A stretch of DNA of 64,000 nucleotides from Roseburia sp. 1XD42-69 (GTDB taxonomy: Bacteria; Bacillota; Clostridia; Lachnospirales; Lachnospiraceae): positions 44,969 through 108,968 of the forward strand of contig NZ_RAZG01000011.1 of NCBI RefSeq assembly GCF_003612565.1. The letters are read 5' to 3'. Positions 20,166 through 29,927 of this stretch are shown piece after piece (position 1 is the stretch's first letter; each line of letters opens with the position of its first letter). The notes beneath the pieces are model-generated. The model was not told the origin of the DNA. It saw only the letters and a list, made by a program, of their open reading frames with translations, and searched no databases. A program made the position numbers and the translations under genes.

Positions 20166-21329
20166 TTAATTATATAAAACTTCCATTATTTCTTTCACCC
20201 GATGGACAAATGTATGCTTTTCTTCCATTTTCCCCAGGACATTTGTTGTAATCTGTCTTCGTTCTTCTTCATGAGATAAATAATAACCTATTTTTGAAAG
20301 ACAATCCTCTTCACTTTCATAATATATAAAATCTTCACCGGGAACAAAATAATCTAAAAAATCTACCTGAAAATTTGTAAGTAAAAATCCACCTGCTCCC
20401 ATAATATCCATGCAGCGGAGAGGAATTCCCGACTGAATACTTCTCAGTGTAATATTGAGATTTATTTTGCTGTTTTTAAAAATCAAGGGCAGACTGTTAT
20501 ATGGGTCTATTGTTCCTGCAAAATGAACTTTCGGCAATAGCTCTGAAGGCTGATGAGTATATAACGTTAAATTGTAGTTTTCTGATATCAGCCGCAAAAG
20601 CGAGATTCTCTCATTGGAAGTTACTTTTCTGGCCAGAAAATAATTTGCATACACATAGGCAGAACTTTCTGCCCCATCAGACATAGGAGAATAGGGAACC
20701 ACTTTCTGAATATCTGAAATGATATCTGGTGTTAAAAGTTCTTCCATCAAAAAACAGCCATAAAGTTTTTGCTGCGCAGCCATCAATCCTTCAAGATACC
20801 CCCTGGTATAATCGGTAATCCCCAAAAGACGTTCGTAAAAATTATGTTCTTCATTATAAAGTGAACCCACAAAAGATACATCTGCTCCTATCTGCCTCTT
20901 CACATCTATGGGACAGGATAAGGCACGCAGACGCTTTACATTTGCTGCCAGAGGAAGATAATGCACCGTTGTGATGCCTTCTTTCCTTAAAGCTGCATAA
21001 GTGACTTGGTCAAATATAAAAACGTAATTGCAAGAATTCAGTATTGTGCAGGAATATAATGCCACCAACGGACTATCATAAACATAAGAAACATATTTCA
21101 AATTATGTTTCTGGCAGCACCTCGAAAGAATAGGATAATAATTAAATGAAAAAACAAATTCATATCTCCCCGTTTCCACTTTTTTATCAAAGGCCTCTTC
21201 GTAATCCCTGTCTATACGTTCCTTATATTTTTCATGTATAAAAAGTTCACATTCAATTCCACATTCCTCAAATGCATCTATCATATCCTGTTTTGCAAAA
21301 GCAGGTGCATCTAAAAATAGTATTTTCAT
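20166..21329 (-). CDS. CgeB-type (DUF3880) glycosyltransferase
   Basis: Starts MKILFLDAPAFAKQDMIDAFEECGIECELF. It has the CgeB arrangement: an N-terminal domain (FVFSFNYYPILSRCCQKHNLKYVSYVYDSPL), a middle with FVGSLYNEEHNFYERL, and a C-terminal GT-B part ending INLNITLRSIQSGIPLRCMDIMGAGGFLLTNFQVDF (segments around residues 290-330). I took the ATG at 21329 because AAAGGA lies 12 nt upstream; an open frame extends 10 codons further. Stands alone, downstream of an AT-rich gap. Acceptor and donor are unknown, but context suggests flagellar or surface glycan. Confidence 0.75.
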   Translation of the reverse strand: MKILFLDAPAFAKQDMIDAFEECGIECELFIHEKYKERIDRDYEEAFDKKVETGRYEFVFSFNYYPILSRCCQKHNLKYVSYVYDSPLVALYSCTILNSCNYVFIFDQVTYAALRKEGITTVHYLPLAANVKRLRALSCPIDVKRQIGADVSFVGSLYNEEHNFYERLLGITDYTRGYLEGLMAAQQKLYGCFLMEELLTPDIISDIQKVVPYSPMSDGAESSAYVYANYFLARKVTSNERISLLRLISENYNLTLYTHQPSELLPKVHFAGTIDPYNSLPLIFKNSKINLNITLRSIQSGIPLRCMDIMGAGGFLLTNFQVDFLDYFVPGEDFIYYESEEDCLSKIGYYLSHEEERRQITTNVLGKMEEKHTFVHRVKEIMEVLYN

Positions 21330-21359
21330 ATTTATATCCATTCCTTTCGCTTCGCTCAA

Positions 21360-21672
21360 GCACGAATATTTCTAATTGCATTATACCACATACTGAAGAA
21401 TATAGAAAACTATAATGCGTAACTTTACCGAGAATCCGATATCCTTCTGCCAAACCTTGAAATCACAATAGAACTGGCAATCATTATGACGAAGAATCAA
21501 GGTATCGGATCAAGCCAACAACTACATAACCTTAACATTCTCAATATTCCGTTTTTCTATGAAACATCAAAAGATGGCTTGCTTGTGTTGCAATTTTGAT
21601 AATGAATAAACTCATACTTCTCATTGTCAATCCTTTCCAACTTTTTATTCACAACTAATAAATACAATATTA
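21360..21672. other. Intergenic AT-rich gap without recognisable gene
   Basis: About 310 bp with no open frame I can support. On the minus strand a good -10 (TATAAT, 21380-21385) lies 50 bp before the 20166 gene, with a weak TTTCTA -35 at 21403-21408. The rest resembles decayed sequence: short frames interrupted by stops. Confidence 0.4.
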
Positions 21673-22683
21673 TTAAATACCAGATGAGAGATTTTGAATA
21701 ATAACTTGACACTTATTCAGTAACCCTCTTAACTCTTCATTTTCGGTCTTAAGTAACTGAATCTTCTCCTCAGCAAGACGGCTATCCATAGAATGATAAA
21801 AAACCATCTCCAAAAGTTCCCGATAGAAAGGTGCATCTTTTGCATAATCCCACCAAACTTTCTGAATATCATAGCGAATCAAATTGATAGTCCATGGCTT
21901 TGCCGGTCCGGCAAAATGTAAAATTGAAACATTCATACGCACGTCTTCATAAGTCATTCCCATTTCATGAGCTGTAGACGCATACAAACCAATTTGCAAT
22001 TCATCAACAAGCTTTACCTGCCTATAATGTACATAATTCAATAAGTCCTGATCCGGAAACTGTACCTTGTGGACAATAGTATTAAAAATTTCCATATACT
22101 TCTTAAATGTATACTCTTCCTTAAGCTTTAAAAGATTCATCAATAAAATTCCTGAACAAAAATATGTCATTCCCTTTTTTGAAAGATTGTTAAAAAAAGT
22201 ATGCCAAATACGATATTCTGGCTCAGCATTATCCTCAACTGCTTCATCTCTCGCAAGAATTGAATCTGAAACCATGTCCTTGCTAGCTATTAATAGATTT
22301 CCCTCAAAATCCATACTATAAAAATCGTATATATCTTTATTTACAATAATATCAACATCTAAATACAAAATTCTATCAATTTTATCCCCTAGCAATTCCG
22401 GTAACATAAGCCTATAATACATTTCCAAACTCCAAGTCTGCGTACACGGCAAACCGGAAACTTTGGAAGAATCAATCTTTATAAACTCTATATAATTTTC
22501 CGCACTGGCTCCCCGCATTAGTGCATCCTGCAAAAATTTGAAGTCTTCTGCGTTAAGTTCACTATGTAACACATATAAATATATTGGATAAGAATTGTTA
22601 TTTCTAACCAAAGAGCGTATCATAACATATGCAGGATACAATACATTTCGGTTCAGTGCAATGGCTGCATTTATTCTGTCCAT
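21673..22683 (-). CDS. Glycosyltransferase family 8
   Basis: GT8 enzymes are retaining transferases that use UDP-glucose or UDP-galactose. N-terminal AIALNRNVLYPAYVMIRSLVRNNNSYPIYLYVLHS, DxD metal motif in ILYLDVDIIVNKDI (residue about 107), and the late SILHFAGPAKPW motif typical of GT8 are present. The last 40 residues form a predicted coiled coil (AEEKIQLLKTENEELRGLLNKC). Paralogous to the next gene upstream (22741), most likely a tandem duplication. GGAGGAG precedes the start. Confidence 0.88.
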   Translation of the reverse strand: MDRINAAIALNRNVLYPAYVMIRSLVRNNNSYPIYLYVLHSELNAEDFKFLQDALMRGASAENYIEFIKIDSSKVSGLPCTQTWSLEMYYRLMLPELLGDKIDRILYLDVDIIVNKDIYDFYSMDFEGNLLIASKDMVSDSILARDEAVEDNAEPEYRIWHTFFNNLSKKGMTYFCSGILLMNLLKLKEEYTFKKYMEIFNTIVHKVQFPDQDLLNYVHYRQVKLVDELQIGLYASTAHEMGMTYEDVRMNVSILHFAGPAKPWTINLIRYDIQKVWWDYAKDAPFYRELLEMVFYHSMDSRLAEEKIQLLKTENEELRGLLNKCQVIIQNLSSGI

Positions 22684-22740
22684 TATATTTCTCCTCCTCC
22701 ATTCAAAGCCATCATTTATCTTTTAAGGCAAATAGATATC

Positions 22741-23724
22741 TTATGCATTAGCCGAAAATTTTCGAATAATTGTTTGACACCTATTCAGCAGTTCTTTTAA
22801 CTCAGAATTTTCTGTCATAAGCTCCTGTAACTTATCTTCCACAATGCTGCTTTCCATACTATCATAAAACACAGTTTCCAATAGTTCCCAGTAAAACGGG
22901 GAATCCTTGGCATATTCCCACCAGACTTTACCAATATCATACTGAATTAAATTCACCAACCATGGTTTAGAATATCCTGCAAAATGAAGAATAGAAACAT
23001 TGGAACATACATCTTCATACGTCATTCCCATTTCATACGCTTTATCCACCAATAACCCAAATTTTCTTTCATCCACAATTTTTGTCTGCTTATAATGCAT
23101 ATAATTCAGTAAATCCTGATCTGGAAACGCAACCTTGTCAGAAATAAGACAAAAAGTATCTATATACTTTTGAAAAGGAAATTCTTGCTTTAGCCCAGAG
23201 AGATTCATCAATAAAACCCCTGAACAAAAATATATCATTCCATCCTCAACAAATTTTCCGAAAAAAGCATTCCAAACGTGTGCTTCCGGGGTATCCATGG
23301 CTACCCTCTCATCAAACCCTGCATCTTTTGCTGCTACTAACAAATTGTCTTCAAAATCGGTATTATAAAAATCTGATATATCTTTATTTACAATAACGTC
23401 CGTATCTAAATATAAAATCCTGTCGATTTCTCCTCCCAGCAATTCCGGAAGCATAAGCCGGAAATATATTTCCAACGGCCAGTACTTATGAGGCAATTCA
23501 GAGATTGTTGTAATATTGATCTCAATAAATTTCATCTGATTTCCTTTTGTATCTCTCAATAATGCATCCTGTAACAAAAGGCGATCTTTCTCATTTAATT
23601 CACTATGCAAAACATAAACATATAATTGATGGGAATTATTATTTTTTACAAGAGAACGTATCATTACATACGCCGGACGCAATACTTTTCTATTTAATGC
23701 AATGGCTATATTGATTCTACCCAT
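22741..23724 (-). CDS. Glycosyltransferase family 8, paralogue
   Basis: A second GT8 with the same order of motifs: AIALNRKVLRPAYVMIRSL, ILYLDTDVIVNKDI, LNYMHYKQTKIVDE and SILHFAGYSKPW. The same C-terminal coiled coil (VEDKLQELMTENSELKELLNRC) is present. It is 57 bp upstream of its paralogue and AAGGAGA precedes its start. The shared C-terminal helix suggests that the two may pair with each other or with a common partner; that is inference. Confidence 0.88.
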   Translation of the reverse strand: MGRINIAIALNRKVLRPAYVMIRSLVKNNNSHQLYVYVLHSELNEKDRLLLQDALLRDTKGNQMKFIEINITTISELPHKYWPLEIYFRLMLPELLGGEIDRILYLDTDVIVNKDISDFYNTDFEDNLLVAAKDAGFDERVAMDTPEAHVWNAFFGKFVEDGMIYFCSGVLLMNLSGLKQEFPFQKYIDTFCLISDKVAFPDQDLLNYMHYKQTKIVDERKFGLLVDKAYEMGMTYEDVCSNVSILHFAGYSKPWLVNLIQYDIGKVWWEYAKDSPFYWELLETVFYDSMESSIVEDKLQELMTENSELKELLNRCQTIIRKFSANA

Positions 23725-23758
23725 TCTGTTATCTCCTTATCTTTTTAATTACATTTTA

Positions 23759-24778
23759 CTATCTCAAAACAGAATTCATATAGTTCTGCAAATCATCTTC
23801 TGTAAAATCGCCATTTCTAATGGCTTTATATAATATCATTTTTTCCGGTATATCTTTGGCGTAAGGTGACTCATCATAATCATCTATCTCTGACTTTACC
23901 ACATCCACAAGCCTAAGAAACATTTCTAACGATATATAAAATCCTCGTGATTTTACAAAAAACAACGTCTCGTATAAATAACTATGTAAAAAGTACAATT
24001 TTATTTCTTCATAATAGGTGTGAAAAAATTCTGTATTTTTCATAAATTTCCATACCGCCAACTGAACCTGAGCATGCTCCATCAATGTCTTTTCTTTCTG
24101 CATTTTACTGTACATAGTCCCGCTGGCATTCAGTCTATGATAATATAATGGCTCTTGCATTATTACCATACGGGATACATAAAAATACAATGGATAAACA
24201 AAGAGCGGTTCCTCGTATATTACATGCTCTGCAAACTGAACGTTTGCCTGCTCAATCAACTCTCGCTTGTATATCTTATTCCAACATCCACAGTGAAGCT
24301 CTCCGAATACCAGCCATTTTTTTCTTTCCTCCGGATTTGTAATATGAATGATTTTATCTGGCACAGAAGAATCTGTTTTTCTTACGATTTCATCCATATA
24401 TAGGTACTGCCCAAACTGTACAATTTCTGCCTCTCCTGCCTTTGCTTTTCCATACACCTTTTCATATAAATCAATCTCTACCCAATCATCGGCATCCACA
24501 AAAGATATATATTCTCCTGTAGCATATTTAAGCCCCTCATTTCTGGCTCCGCCCTGATGCCTGTTCTCAGGGAGATCAATAATCAACACATCTTCTGGAT
24601 AAGCCTGCTCCATTTCCTTCAAAAGTTCCCATGTAGCACCGTCATCCGTAGAAGCATCATTTACAAATATTAATTCCAAATTGTGTATGCCAATAGTCTG
24701 CTGGACCAAACTTAAAAAACACTGCGGCAGCCATTTCGCCACATTAAAACAGGGAATAATCACACTGATCTTTTTCAT
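23759..24778 (-). CDS. Glycosyltransferase family 2
   Basis: GT-A fold glycosyltransferase. MKKISVIIPCFNVAKWLPQC begins the nucleotide-sugar fold, with FVNDASTDDG and the metal-binding SFVDADDW near residue 90. The ATG at 24778 is chosen because GGAGGAGG lies upstream and it overlaps the preceding stop as ATGA. The C-terminal half (FHTYYEEIKLYFLHSYLYETL) is helical and typical of family 2 capsule enzymes. Sugar unknown. Confidence 0.9.
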   Translation of the reverse strand: MKKISVIIPCFNVAKWLPQCFLSLVQQTIGIHNLELIFVNDASTDDGATWELLKEMEQAYPEDVLIIDLPENRHQGGARNEGLKYATGEYISFVDADDWVEIDLYEKVYGKAKAGEAEIVQFGQYLYMDEIVRKTDSSVPDKIIHITNPEERKKWLVFGELHCGCWNKIYKRELIEQANVQFAEHVIYEEPLFVYPLYFYVSRMVIMQEPLYYHRLNASGTMYSKMQKEKTLMEHAQVQLAVWKFMKNTEFFHTYYEEIKLYFLHSYLYETLFFVKSRGFYISLEMFLRLVDVVKSEIDDYDESPYAKDIPEKMILYKAIRNGDFTEDDLQNYMNSVLR

Positions 24779-26268
24779 AAAAGAACCTCCTCCAATATCC
24801 TTTCCCTTACTTCCCATGTTTCATTACAGCAGGCCTTTCTCCATCCTCGCTCTGCTATTCCATGCCGTTTCTCTTCATTTTCCAGATACATTTTCAGCTT
24901 CTGAGGCAATGTCTTTAACTCATCCAACCGAAAAACAATTAAATCCTCATCCGATGCATATCTGCCATGTAAATACGAGGTATCATCTGTTACCAACACT
25001 GTTTTACAAAGCATAATATTGGCCATCCGCTCAGTAAATCCCCCTTTATGCCAAGACATTATGTTAAGAGACATCTTCGACTGCTGCCAAATCCGTACAG
25101 CTTCCTCATATCTAACATTTGGATGGCATACCAAATTCGGGTACACACTTAAAGGAGACGTTTGCCACGTTTCCCCAAAAACGTCCACCCGTAACCCTGC
25201 ATCCAGCAAACTTTTAATAACACAATGCCTGTAATAATATACAGCACAAAAATACGGCCTATAAAGCTCCCAAAGCATCTCCAAAAATTCTTCATCCGTT
25301 GGCTGATATCCCTTTTTGCGATAAACCTCCGCCAATGCCTCTTCTGCTGTATAATTTGTATTTTTCCGCAATTCCAGCAAAAAATGATTTGCAATAAAAC
25401 GGATTTCCCTTGGCATTTCATGGATAAGCAATGCCTGATTCCAGTAATCACCATAGGTTCCAATAAAAGAAATATCATATATTTCCCTTAAGTCTTCTAA
25501 TGTTACTATTTGCCCTGCCGGTGGTAGCAAATAAGTTTTATGGTGATAATAATGTTGTGTAAATTGTACATAATTTATATCATGGGTAATAACATAAAAG
25601 TTCTTAGGTACATTTGTTAAATGATGCCTCATCCAAACCGGATGATCAAATATAAAATTAAATTTAGGTCCGATTATATAATCATGCAAATAACTTCCGT
25701 CCATCATTCTCACCCCGAAAAGATATGTTTGCATTCCAATTACTGCCCGAAAATGCCTTCCCCTAAATTTGTTAAGATCATTGATTTCCTCTGTTTCCGT
25801 ATCAAAATATTCAACTTCCTGGCCCGCCCTTTCAAATGCAGCCCCTAGCTGCTCTGCAAAAATATTTAGCACATTATGACAGACATCATCACTTTTATAT
25901 AGCAATACAGGACAGCCCGCCTCCTCAATCCACAAGTATTCCTCCGAACGAAGCAACATTTGTTCCATCAATGCCACCGCTTCCAGTTTTTTATTGCAAA
26001 TTTCTGCTTTTTCCAAAATATTTTCTATCAAAAAGTTAAACCTATCCCAGTTTAAAAGAACATCTTTATATCTGGAAACAAGAAAACATTCTTCATAAAT
26101 TTCCTTCCACAAATCATCCACAGAGCCTGCTTCTACCTTATCTGAATTTATTGGCTGCAGACACAAAATCCCCTTACATTCTTCAACATCCAAATTATTT
26201 TTTTCTGCCTGATAAAAAAGCACTTCATCCTCTTGCCTTACTTTTAACCTGCAATTTACCCTTGTCAT
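24775..26268 (-). CDS. CgeB-type (DUF3880) glycosyltransferase with extra N-terminal region
   Basis: The C-terminal two thirds match CgeB-type proteins: FDHPVWMRHHLTNVPKNFYVITHDINYVQF, DISFIGTYGDY, and SKMSLNIMSWHKGGFTERMANIMLCKTVLVTDDT (segments over residues about 240-430). The N-terminal 130 residues are unlike the other paralogues. I use the ATG at 26268 (MTRVNCRLKV) because AAGGAGAG lies 10 nt upstream; the longer frame start at 26298 has no ribosome binding site. Overlaps the GT2 gene by 4 bp. Confidence 0.78.
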   Translation of the reverse strand: MTRVNCRLKVRQEDEVLFYQAEKNNLDVEECKGILCLQPINSDKVEAGSVDDLWKEIYEECFLVSRYKDVLLNWDRFNFLIENILEKAEICNKKLEAVALMEQMLLRSEEYLWIEEAGCPVLLYKSDDVCHNVLNIFAEQLGAAFERAGQEVEYFDTETEEINDLNKFRGRHFRAVIGMQTYLFGVRMMDGSYLHDYIIGPKFNFIFDHPVWMRHHLTNVPKNFYVITHDINYVQFTQHYYHHKTYLLPPAGQIVTLEDLREIYDISFIGTYGDYWNQALLIHEMPREIRFIANHFLLELRKNTNYTAEEALAEVYRKKGYQPTDEEFLEMLWELYRPYFCAVYYYRHCVIKSLLDAGLRVDVFGETWQTSPLSVYPNLVCHPNVRYEEAVRIWQQSKMSLNIMSWHKGGFTERMANIMLCKTVLVTDDTSYLHGRYASDEDLIVFRLDELKTLPQKLKMYLENEEKRHGIAERGWRKACCNETWEVRERILEEVLL

Positions 26269-26333
26269 TAATAAAATACTCTCCTTAAATGTTAACATCG
26301 TCAGATTTTATACTATTTACATAAATAGAAAGA

Positions 26334-28283
26334 TTAAAACAGCGCTTCTTCTATTTCCTGTGCCCTCACATTCCATGTATGCTGTTTCTTTGCCCGCTGG
26401 TAACCACGGTCTGCAATTCTCTGAGCCTCTTTTAAATGTCCCAGCAAATATTTCACCTTTTCTTCCAGTTCCTGAATTTTATCCAGTTCAAAAAACACTA
26501 TTTCGGCATTTTCTGTAGAATATCCTAATCCATCCGATAATTTTTCCATATCTCTAAAGTTTTCAGCCAAATATTTTGACGTATCTGCAACTACCGCTGC
26601 TCCTGCAAGCATACCATCAAATACACTGCTCTGTGTCCCATCTTTAAACCATTTTAAAATATTTATAATAATTTTGGCATCATTCATTTTTTCCAAAACT
26701 TTTTTTACCGGCAATGAGCCTTCATAGGTTAAATTAGGATGGTTTATCCAATTACATTTCTCCCATCCTTTTCCATATAAAGTAATTTTCACTCCGGAAT
26801 CAGCTAAACACTTTAATACCTGTTCACAAATGCAGGACACTGCTGCTTTTTCCATATCATGGATATCTGCCATGAGAAGGCAAAAATCTTCACCTGTCAA
26901 ATGCACATCATGTCGGGCTAACCATTTTAACACAATCACTTCTGTTGTATAAGATGGATTTTCCATTAAATCCTGCAATATTTCCTTCGACATTTTTTTT
27001 ACATTAATAACAGGATGTGTAAAAAGACTAATTTGTGTTTTTTTATTTTCAGGCACAAATAAATCCCCTGCAAAAAGTACATCAATTTTGCGTTCTTCCA
27101 TATTTTTATATGGAGCTATCTGAATACAGCCTGCATTTGGCAAAAATCCTGTTACAGAAATATTTGGATAATTCATCCCAACATACTTCATGTGATTTTG
27201 GTCTGCACATAAAACAACAGCGTTAAAAGGCGCCTTCAATAAAGCGCCGTGATAACAACAGGGATGTTCCACTAATATGTTAATACATGGTATATTTAAC
27301 TGTTCCCATATATTTTGTCCTTCCACCAATTCCATGTTAAGGCCAAGGCTGTTAAAAGTGATTGCAGCTATGACCGGCTCTTTGATAAACTGTGCCAGTC
27401 TTGCCCAGTCATCATGCAAATTTCTCACATCCAATTTTAGTGTTTCATACCCCATCTGCACAAATGCATGATTTAATTCCTCTGTAAATAAGTCTAAAGT
27501 TTCATCCAGGCCGGACAAAAACAGTAATCTTTTTGGAGGCCGGACAGCTTCTTCTCCTGACCTTTTCAACTCTTTTAACCGTTTTTTCTTCCACAATACA
27601 TCAATTTCTGTTAATTCTACTTTTTCTTCCCGAATGTTTTCCTGCTGCATCAATAACCAGACACGGAACAGCCTTTCAGAAAGAAATCCAAACACTCTCT
27701 GCTGATAAGAATCATATCCTGTCATATCCAGTCTCTTCTCAACCTCAAATAGAATATCAAAAAGCCATTGGCAATATCTGTCGTATACATCCTTTCTGGT
27801 AATCCACATATTGCCCATAGAAACTAAGATAGAATCCATGGAGAAATCAAAAGCATCCAAATATTCCGGATACTTTTCCTGAATTACTTCACGGCACAAA
27901 TCCAAATCTTTTCCGTAATGCCGCGAAGCATAATGTTCGTAAACCTTGCTGCCCTTAGGCACGCAGGCACTGTCAGGGACAATAACAGAGTAATTTTTCA
28001 TCAACATTTCTATATAGGATTTGCTTAACAATTCATCATCTTTTATAAAAAAGCGTCTGTAATGACAGATTCCCACAATATCACAAGTAACATTTTTCCA
28101 GACCCAATACATACCCGTCAATTCACAGTAATAGGGATTTTTCTCAGAAATCTCTTCCCCTGTATCGTCTCCCGGATACCCCAAATCCATTTTTCCTTTC
28201 TTTCCCACATGAAAAGGGATATACGTATCATCAGGAAGTTTTTCTATACTTTTGTGCGTCATTACATATATTCTGGTATCCAT
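26334..28283 (-). CDS. DUF4422-CgeB fusion glycosyltransferase
   Basis: Two domains in one 649-residue protein. Residues 1-225 are a DUF4422-type domain: RIYVMTHKSIEKLPDD, the tripeptide-rich YYCELTGMYWVWKN and CHYRRFF, seen in capsule glycosyltransferases. Residues about 250-649 are a CgeB-type GT-B unit beginning RLLFLSGLDETLDLFTEELN and containing LYGKGWEKCNWINHPNLTYEG and ILKWFKDGTQSSVFDGMLAGAAVV. It could add two sugars successively. The start overlaps the upstream stop (TAATG). Confidence 0.8.
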   Translation of the reverse strand: MDTRIYVMTHKSIEKLPDDTYIPFHVGKKGKMDLGYPGDDTGEEISEKNPYYCELTGMYWVWKNVTCDIVGICHYRRFFIKDDELLSKSYIEMLMKNYSVIVPDSACVPKGSKVYEHYASRHYGKDLDLCREVIQEKYPEYLDAFDFSMDSILVSMGNMWITRKDVYDRYCQWLFDILFEVEKRLDMTGYDSYQQRVFGFLSERLFRVWLLMQQENIREEKVELTEIDVLWKKKRLKELKRSGEEAVRPPKRLLFLSGLDETLDLFTEELNHAFVQMGYETLKLDVRNLHDDWARLAQFIKEPVIAAITFNSLGLNMELVEGQNIWEQLNIPCINILVEHPCCYHGALLKAPFNAVVLCADQNHMKYVGMNYPNISVTGFLPNAGCIQIAPYKNMEERKIDVLFAGDLFVPENKKTQISLFTHPVINVKKMSKEILQDLMENPSYTTEVIVLKWLARHDVHLTGEDFCLLMADIHDMEKAAVSCICEQVLKCLADSGVKITLYGKGWEKCNWINHPNLTYEGSLPVKKVLEKMNDAKIIINILKWFKDGTQSSVFDGMLAGAAVVADTSKYLAENFRDMEKLSDGLGYSTENAEIVFFELDKIQELEEKVKYLLGHLKEAQRIADRGYQRAKKQHTWNVRAQEIEEALF

Positions 28284-28750
28284 TATCTGCTCCTATAGTC
28301 TATAAAATAATAGACTTCCCCTTCTACTGTTATTTCCTGTACATTTACATCGGACAATTTTTTCACATTTTCACTCAAATAAGAATCAACCAAAAGTCGG
28401 GATACCCTGCTGCCCATCCATAAAAGTAACTCTTCACATGATACTCTGCCCTTTAATGAATCACTCCCCAGCAAAATGCCCAAATCATAATTGGACACCA
28501 CTTGTATCTCAGAAAGTCTCTCCCCCTGATATATTTTATTATATATGGTTTTCCAAACCGGGAGTTGAAGCTCCGGGAAAAAATCAATTCCATCCAGACG
28601 GACATCTTCTGAAATTCCACAGCCCATCATCTGCCTGGAAACACTGCCAGCACGTTTTAAAAACATTCCTGCATCCAGTACGGAATCTGGCTGTAATTCA
28701 TTTATCATTTGAAAATATAGGTACATGTCATTTTGATTATTTAATATCAT
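28283..28750 (-). CDS. Small protein, possibly degenerate methyltransferase-like fold
   Basis: 155 residues. The segment LQPDSVLDAGMFLKRAGSVSRQ (19-40) resembles motif I of class I SAM methyltransferases (VLDxGxGxG) but lacks the glycines. VSNYDLGILLGSDSLKG (about 84-100) resembles the motif IV strand. No known family was recognised. Its stop overlaps the start of the DUF4422-CgeB gene, implying translational coupling, and it follows the phosphonopyruvate decarboxylase gene by 32 bp. Role unknown; a partner or assembly protein for the fusion enzyme is one guess. Confidence 0.6.
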   Translation of the reverse strand: MILNNQNDMYLYFQMINELQPDSVLDAGMFLKRAGSVSRQMMGCGISEDVRLDGIDFFPELQLPVWKTIYNKIYQGERLSEIQVVSNYDLGILLGSDSLKGRVSCEELLLWMGSRVSRLLVDSYLSENVKKLSDVNVQEITVEGEVYYFIDYRSR

Positions 28751-28782
28751 CCGCTAATATTCTCCTCAATTACTGCCAGCCA

Positions 28783-29904
28783 TCACAGCTCCTTAAGATA
28801 CTCCATAAATTTCTTTTTATTTTCCATTGCAGTCGTGGTGGGCCGTCCTAAGTCCGCCCTGGCTCCAATGGCGGATTTTACCTCAATAAAACTTAAGGCA
28901 TTTCTTTTTTTTGCCTCTGACAGTTCTCTGTCCAAATCTTCAAAATTATCCACACAGACCCCATAGGGGTACCCGCAGGATTTTGCAATTCCCACCAAAT
29001 CTATTTTTCCGGCCACGGTAGGCATGCCTCCCACAGTTTCATGGGCGCCGTTATTAATCACAACATGCACCATATTTTTCGGCGCATTTGCCCCAAGCAC
29101 AGCCATTGCCCCCATATGCATCAGCGCTGCACCGTCCCCGTCAATACACCAGACTTTTGTATTTGGCTTATGAAGGGCAACCCCAAGGGCAATGGAAGAA
29201 CTGTGCCCCATAGAGCCAACGGTGAGAAAATCATACTTATGGCTCTGGCCATTTTCTTCCCGGATTTCAAACAACTCCCGGCTGGCCTTTCCCGTTGTGG
29301 ATACAATGGCATCCTCCCCGGATACTTTTGTAATATGCCGGATAATCTCTTCCCTTTTCATGGAATTCCCATTTTCATATTTAACCTTACCCTCATAGGT
29401 CAATGCGCCTTTTCGGACAACAAACGCAGCGTCTTTACCGGAGGAAAGCACCTCCTGAAACTCATCCATAGCCGCCAACACCTGTTCCTCTGTAGTTTCT
29501 TTCCCAATGACAAAGGAAGGGATACCCATATCCTCCAAAAGCTTTACCGTAACCTCCCCCTGGTAAATGTGCTGGGGTTCATCATGGATTCCAGGCTCCC
29601 CCCGCCATCCCACAATAAAGAGACAGGGAATGCCATACACTTTTTCATGCAAAAGGGAAGCCGCAGGATTTATAATATTTCCCTCCCCGCTGTTTTGCAT
29701 ATAGACTACAGGATTTTTCCCCGTAGCCAAATGATATCCCGCTGCAAGAGCCGCACAGTTTCCCTCATTTGCAGCAATCACATGATGTTTTGCATCAATT
29801 CCAAAACGCTCCATTAAAAAATCGCAGAGAGGCCGTAACTGGGAATCCGGAACCCCTGTATAAAAATCCGATCCAATGATTTCAAACAATTTTTCTGCTT
29901 TCAT
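28783..29904 (-). CDS. aepY: Phosphonopyruvate decarboxylase
   Basis: Thiamine-diphosphate enzyme that converts phosphonopyruvate to phosphonoacetaldehyde, pulling the unfavourable PEP mutase reaction forward. Motifs: FYTGVPDSQLRPLCDFL near the N-terminus, the catalytic-type AANEGNCAALAAGYHLATGK, VGWRGEPGIHDEPQH, and the ThDP/Mg motif GDGAALMHMGAMAVLGANAPKNMVHVVINNGAHETVGG (residues about 255-290, quoted in parts). 373 residues is standard. It is immediately downstream of the PEP mutase gene. Confidence 0.95.
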   Translation of the reverse strand: MKAEKLFEIIGSDFYTGVPDSQLRPLCDFLMERFGIDAKHHVIAANEGNCAALAAGYHLATGKNPVVYMQNSGEGNIINPAASLLHEKVYGIPCLFIVGWRGEPGIHDEPQHIYQGEVTVKLLEDMGIPSFVIGKETTEEQVLAAMDEFQEVLSSGKDAAFVVRKGALTYEGKVKYENGNSMKREEIIRHITKVSGEDAIVSTTGKASRELFEIREENGQSHKYDFLTVGSMGHSSSIALGVALHKPNTKVWCIDGDGAALMHMGAMAVLGANAPKNMVHVVINNGAHETVGGMPTVAGKIDLVGIAKSCGYPYGVCVDNFEDLDRELSEAKKRNALSFIEVKSAIGARADLGRPTTTAMENKKKFMEYLKEL

Positions 29905-29927
29905 AATACGCCCCCATCCCTTTCAAA

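Noticed and set aside
21494..21505. 12-bp GAATCAAGGTAT shared with the terminator at 60129-60140
   Set aside because: Too short to support a common element; flanks differ.
21360..21672. A transposase or other gene remnant in the gap
   Set aside because: Short frames with stops and no recognisable motif; evidence is too weak to name.
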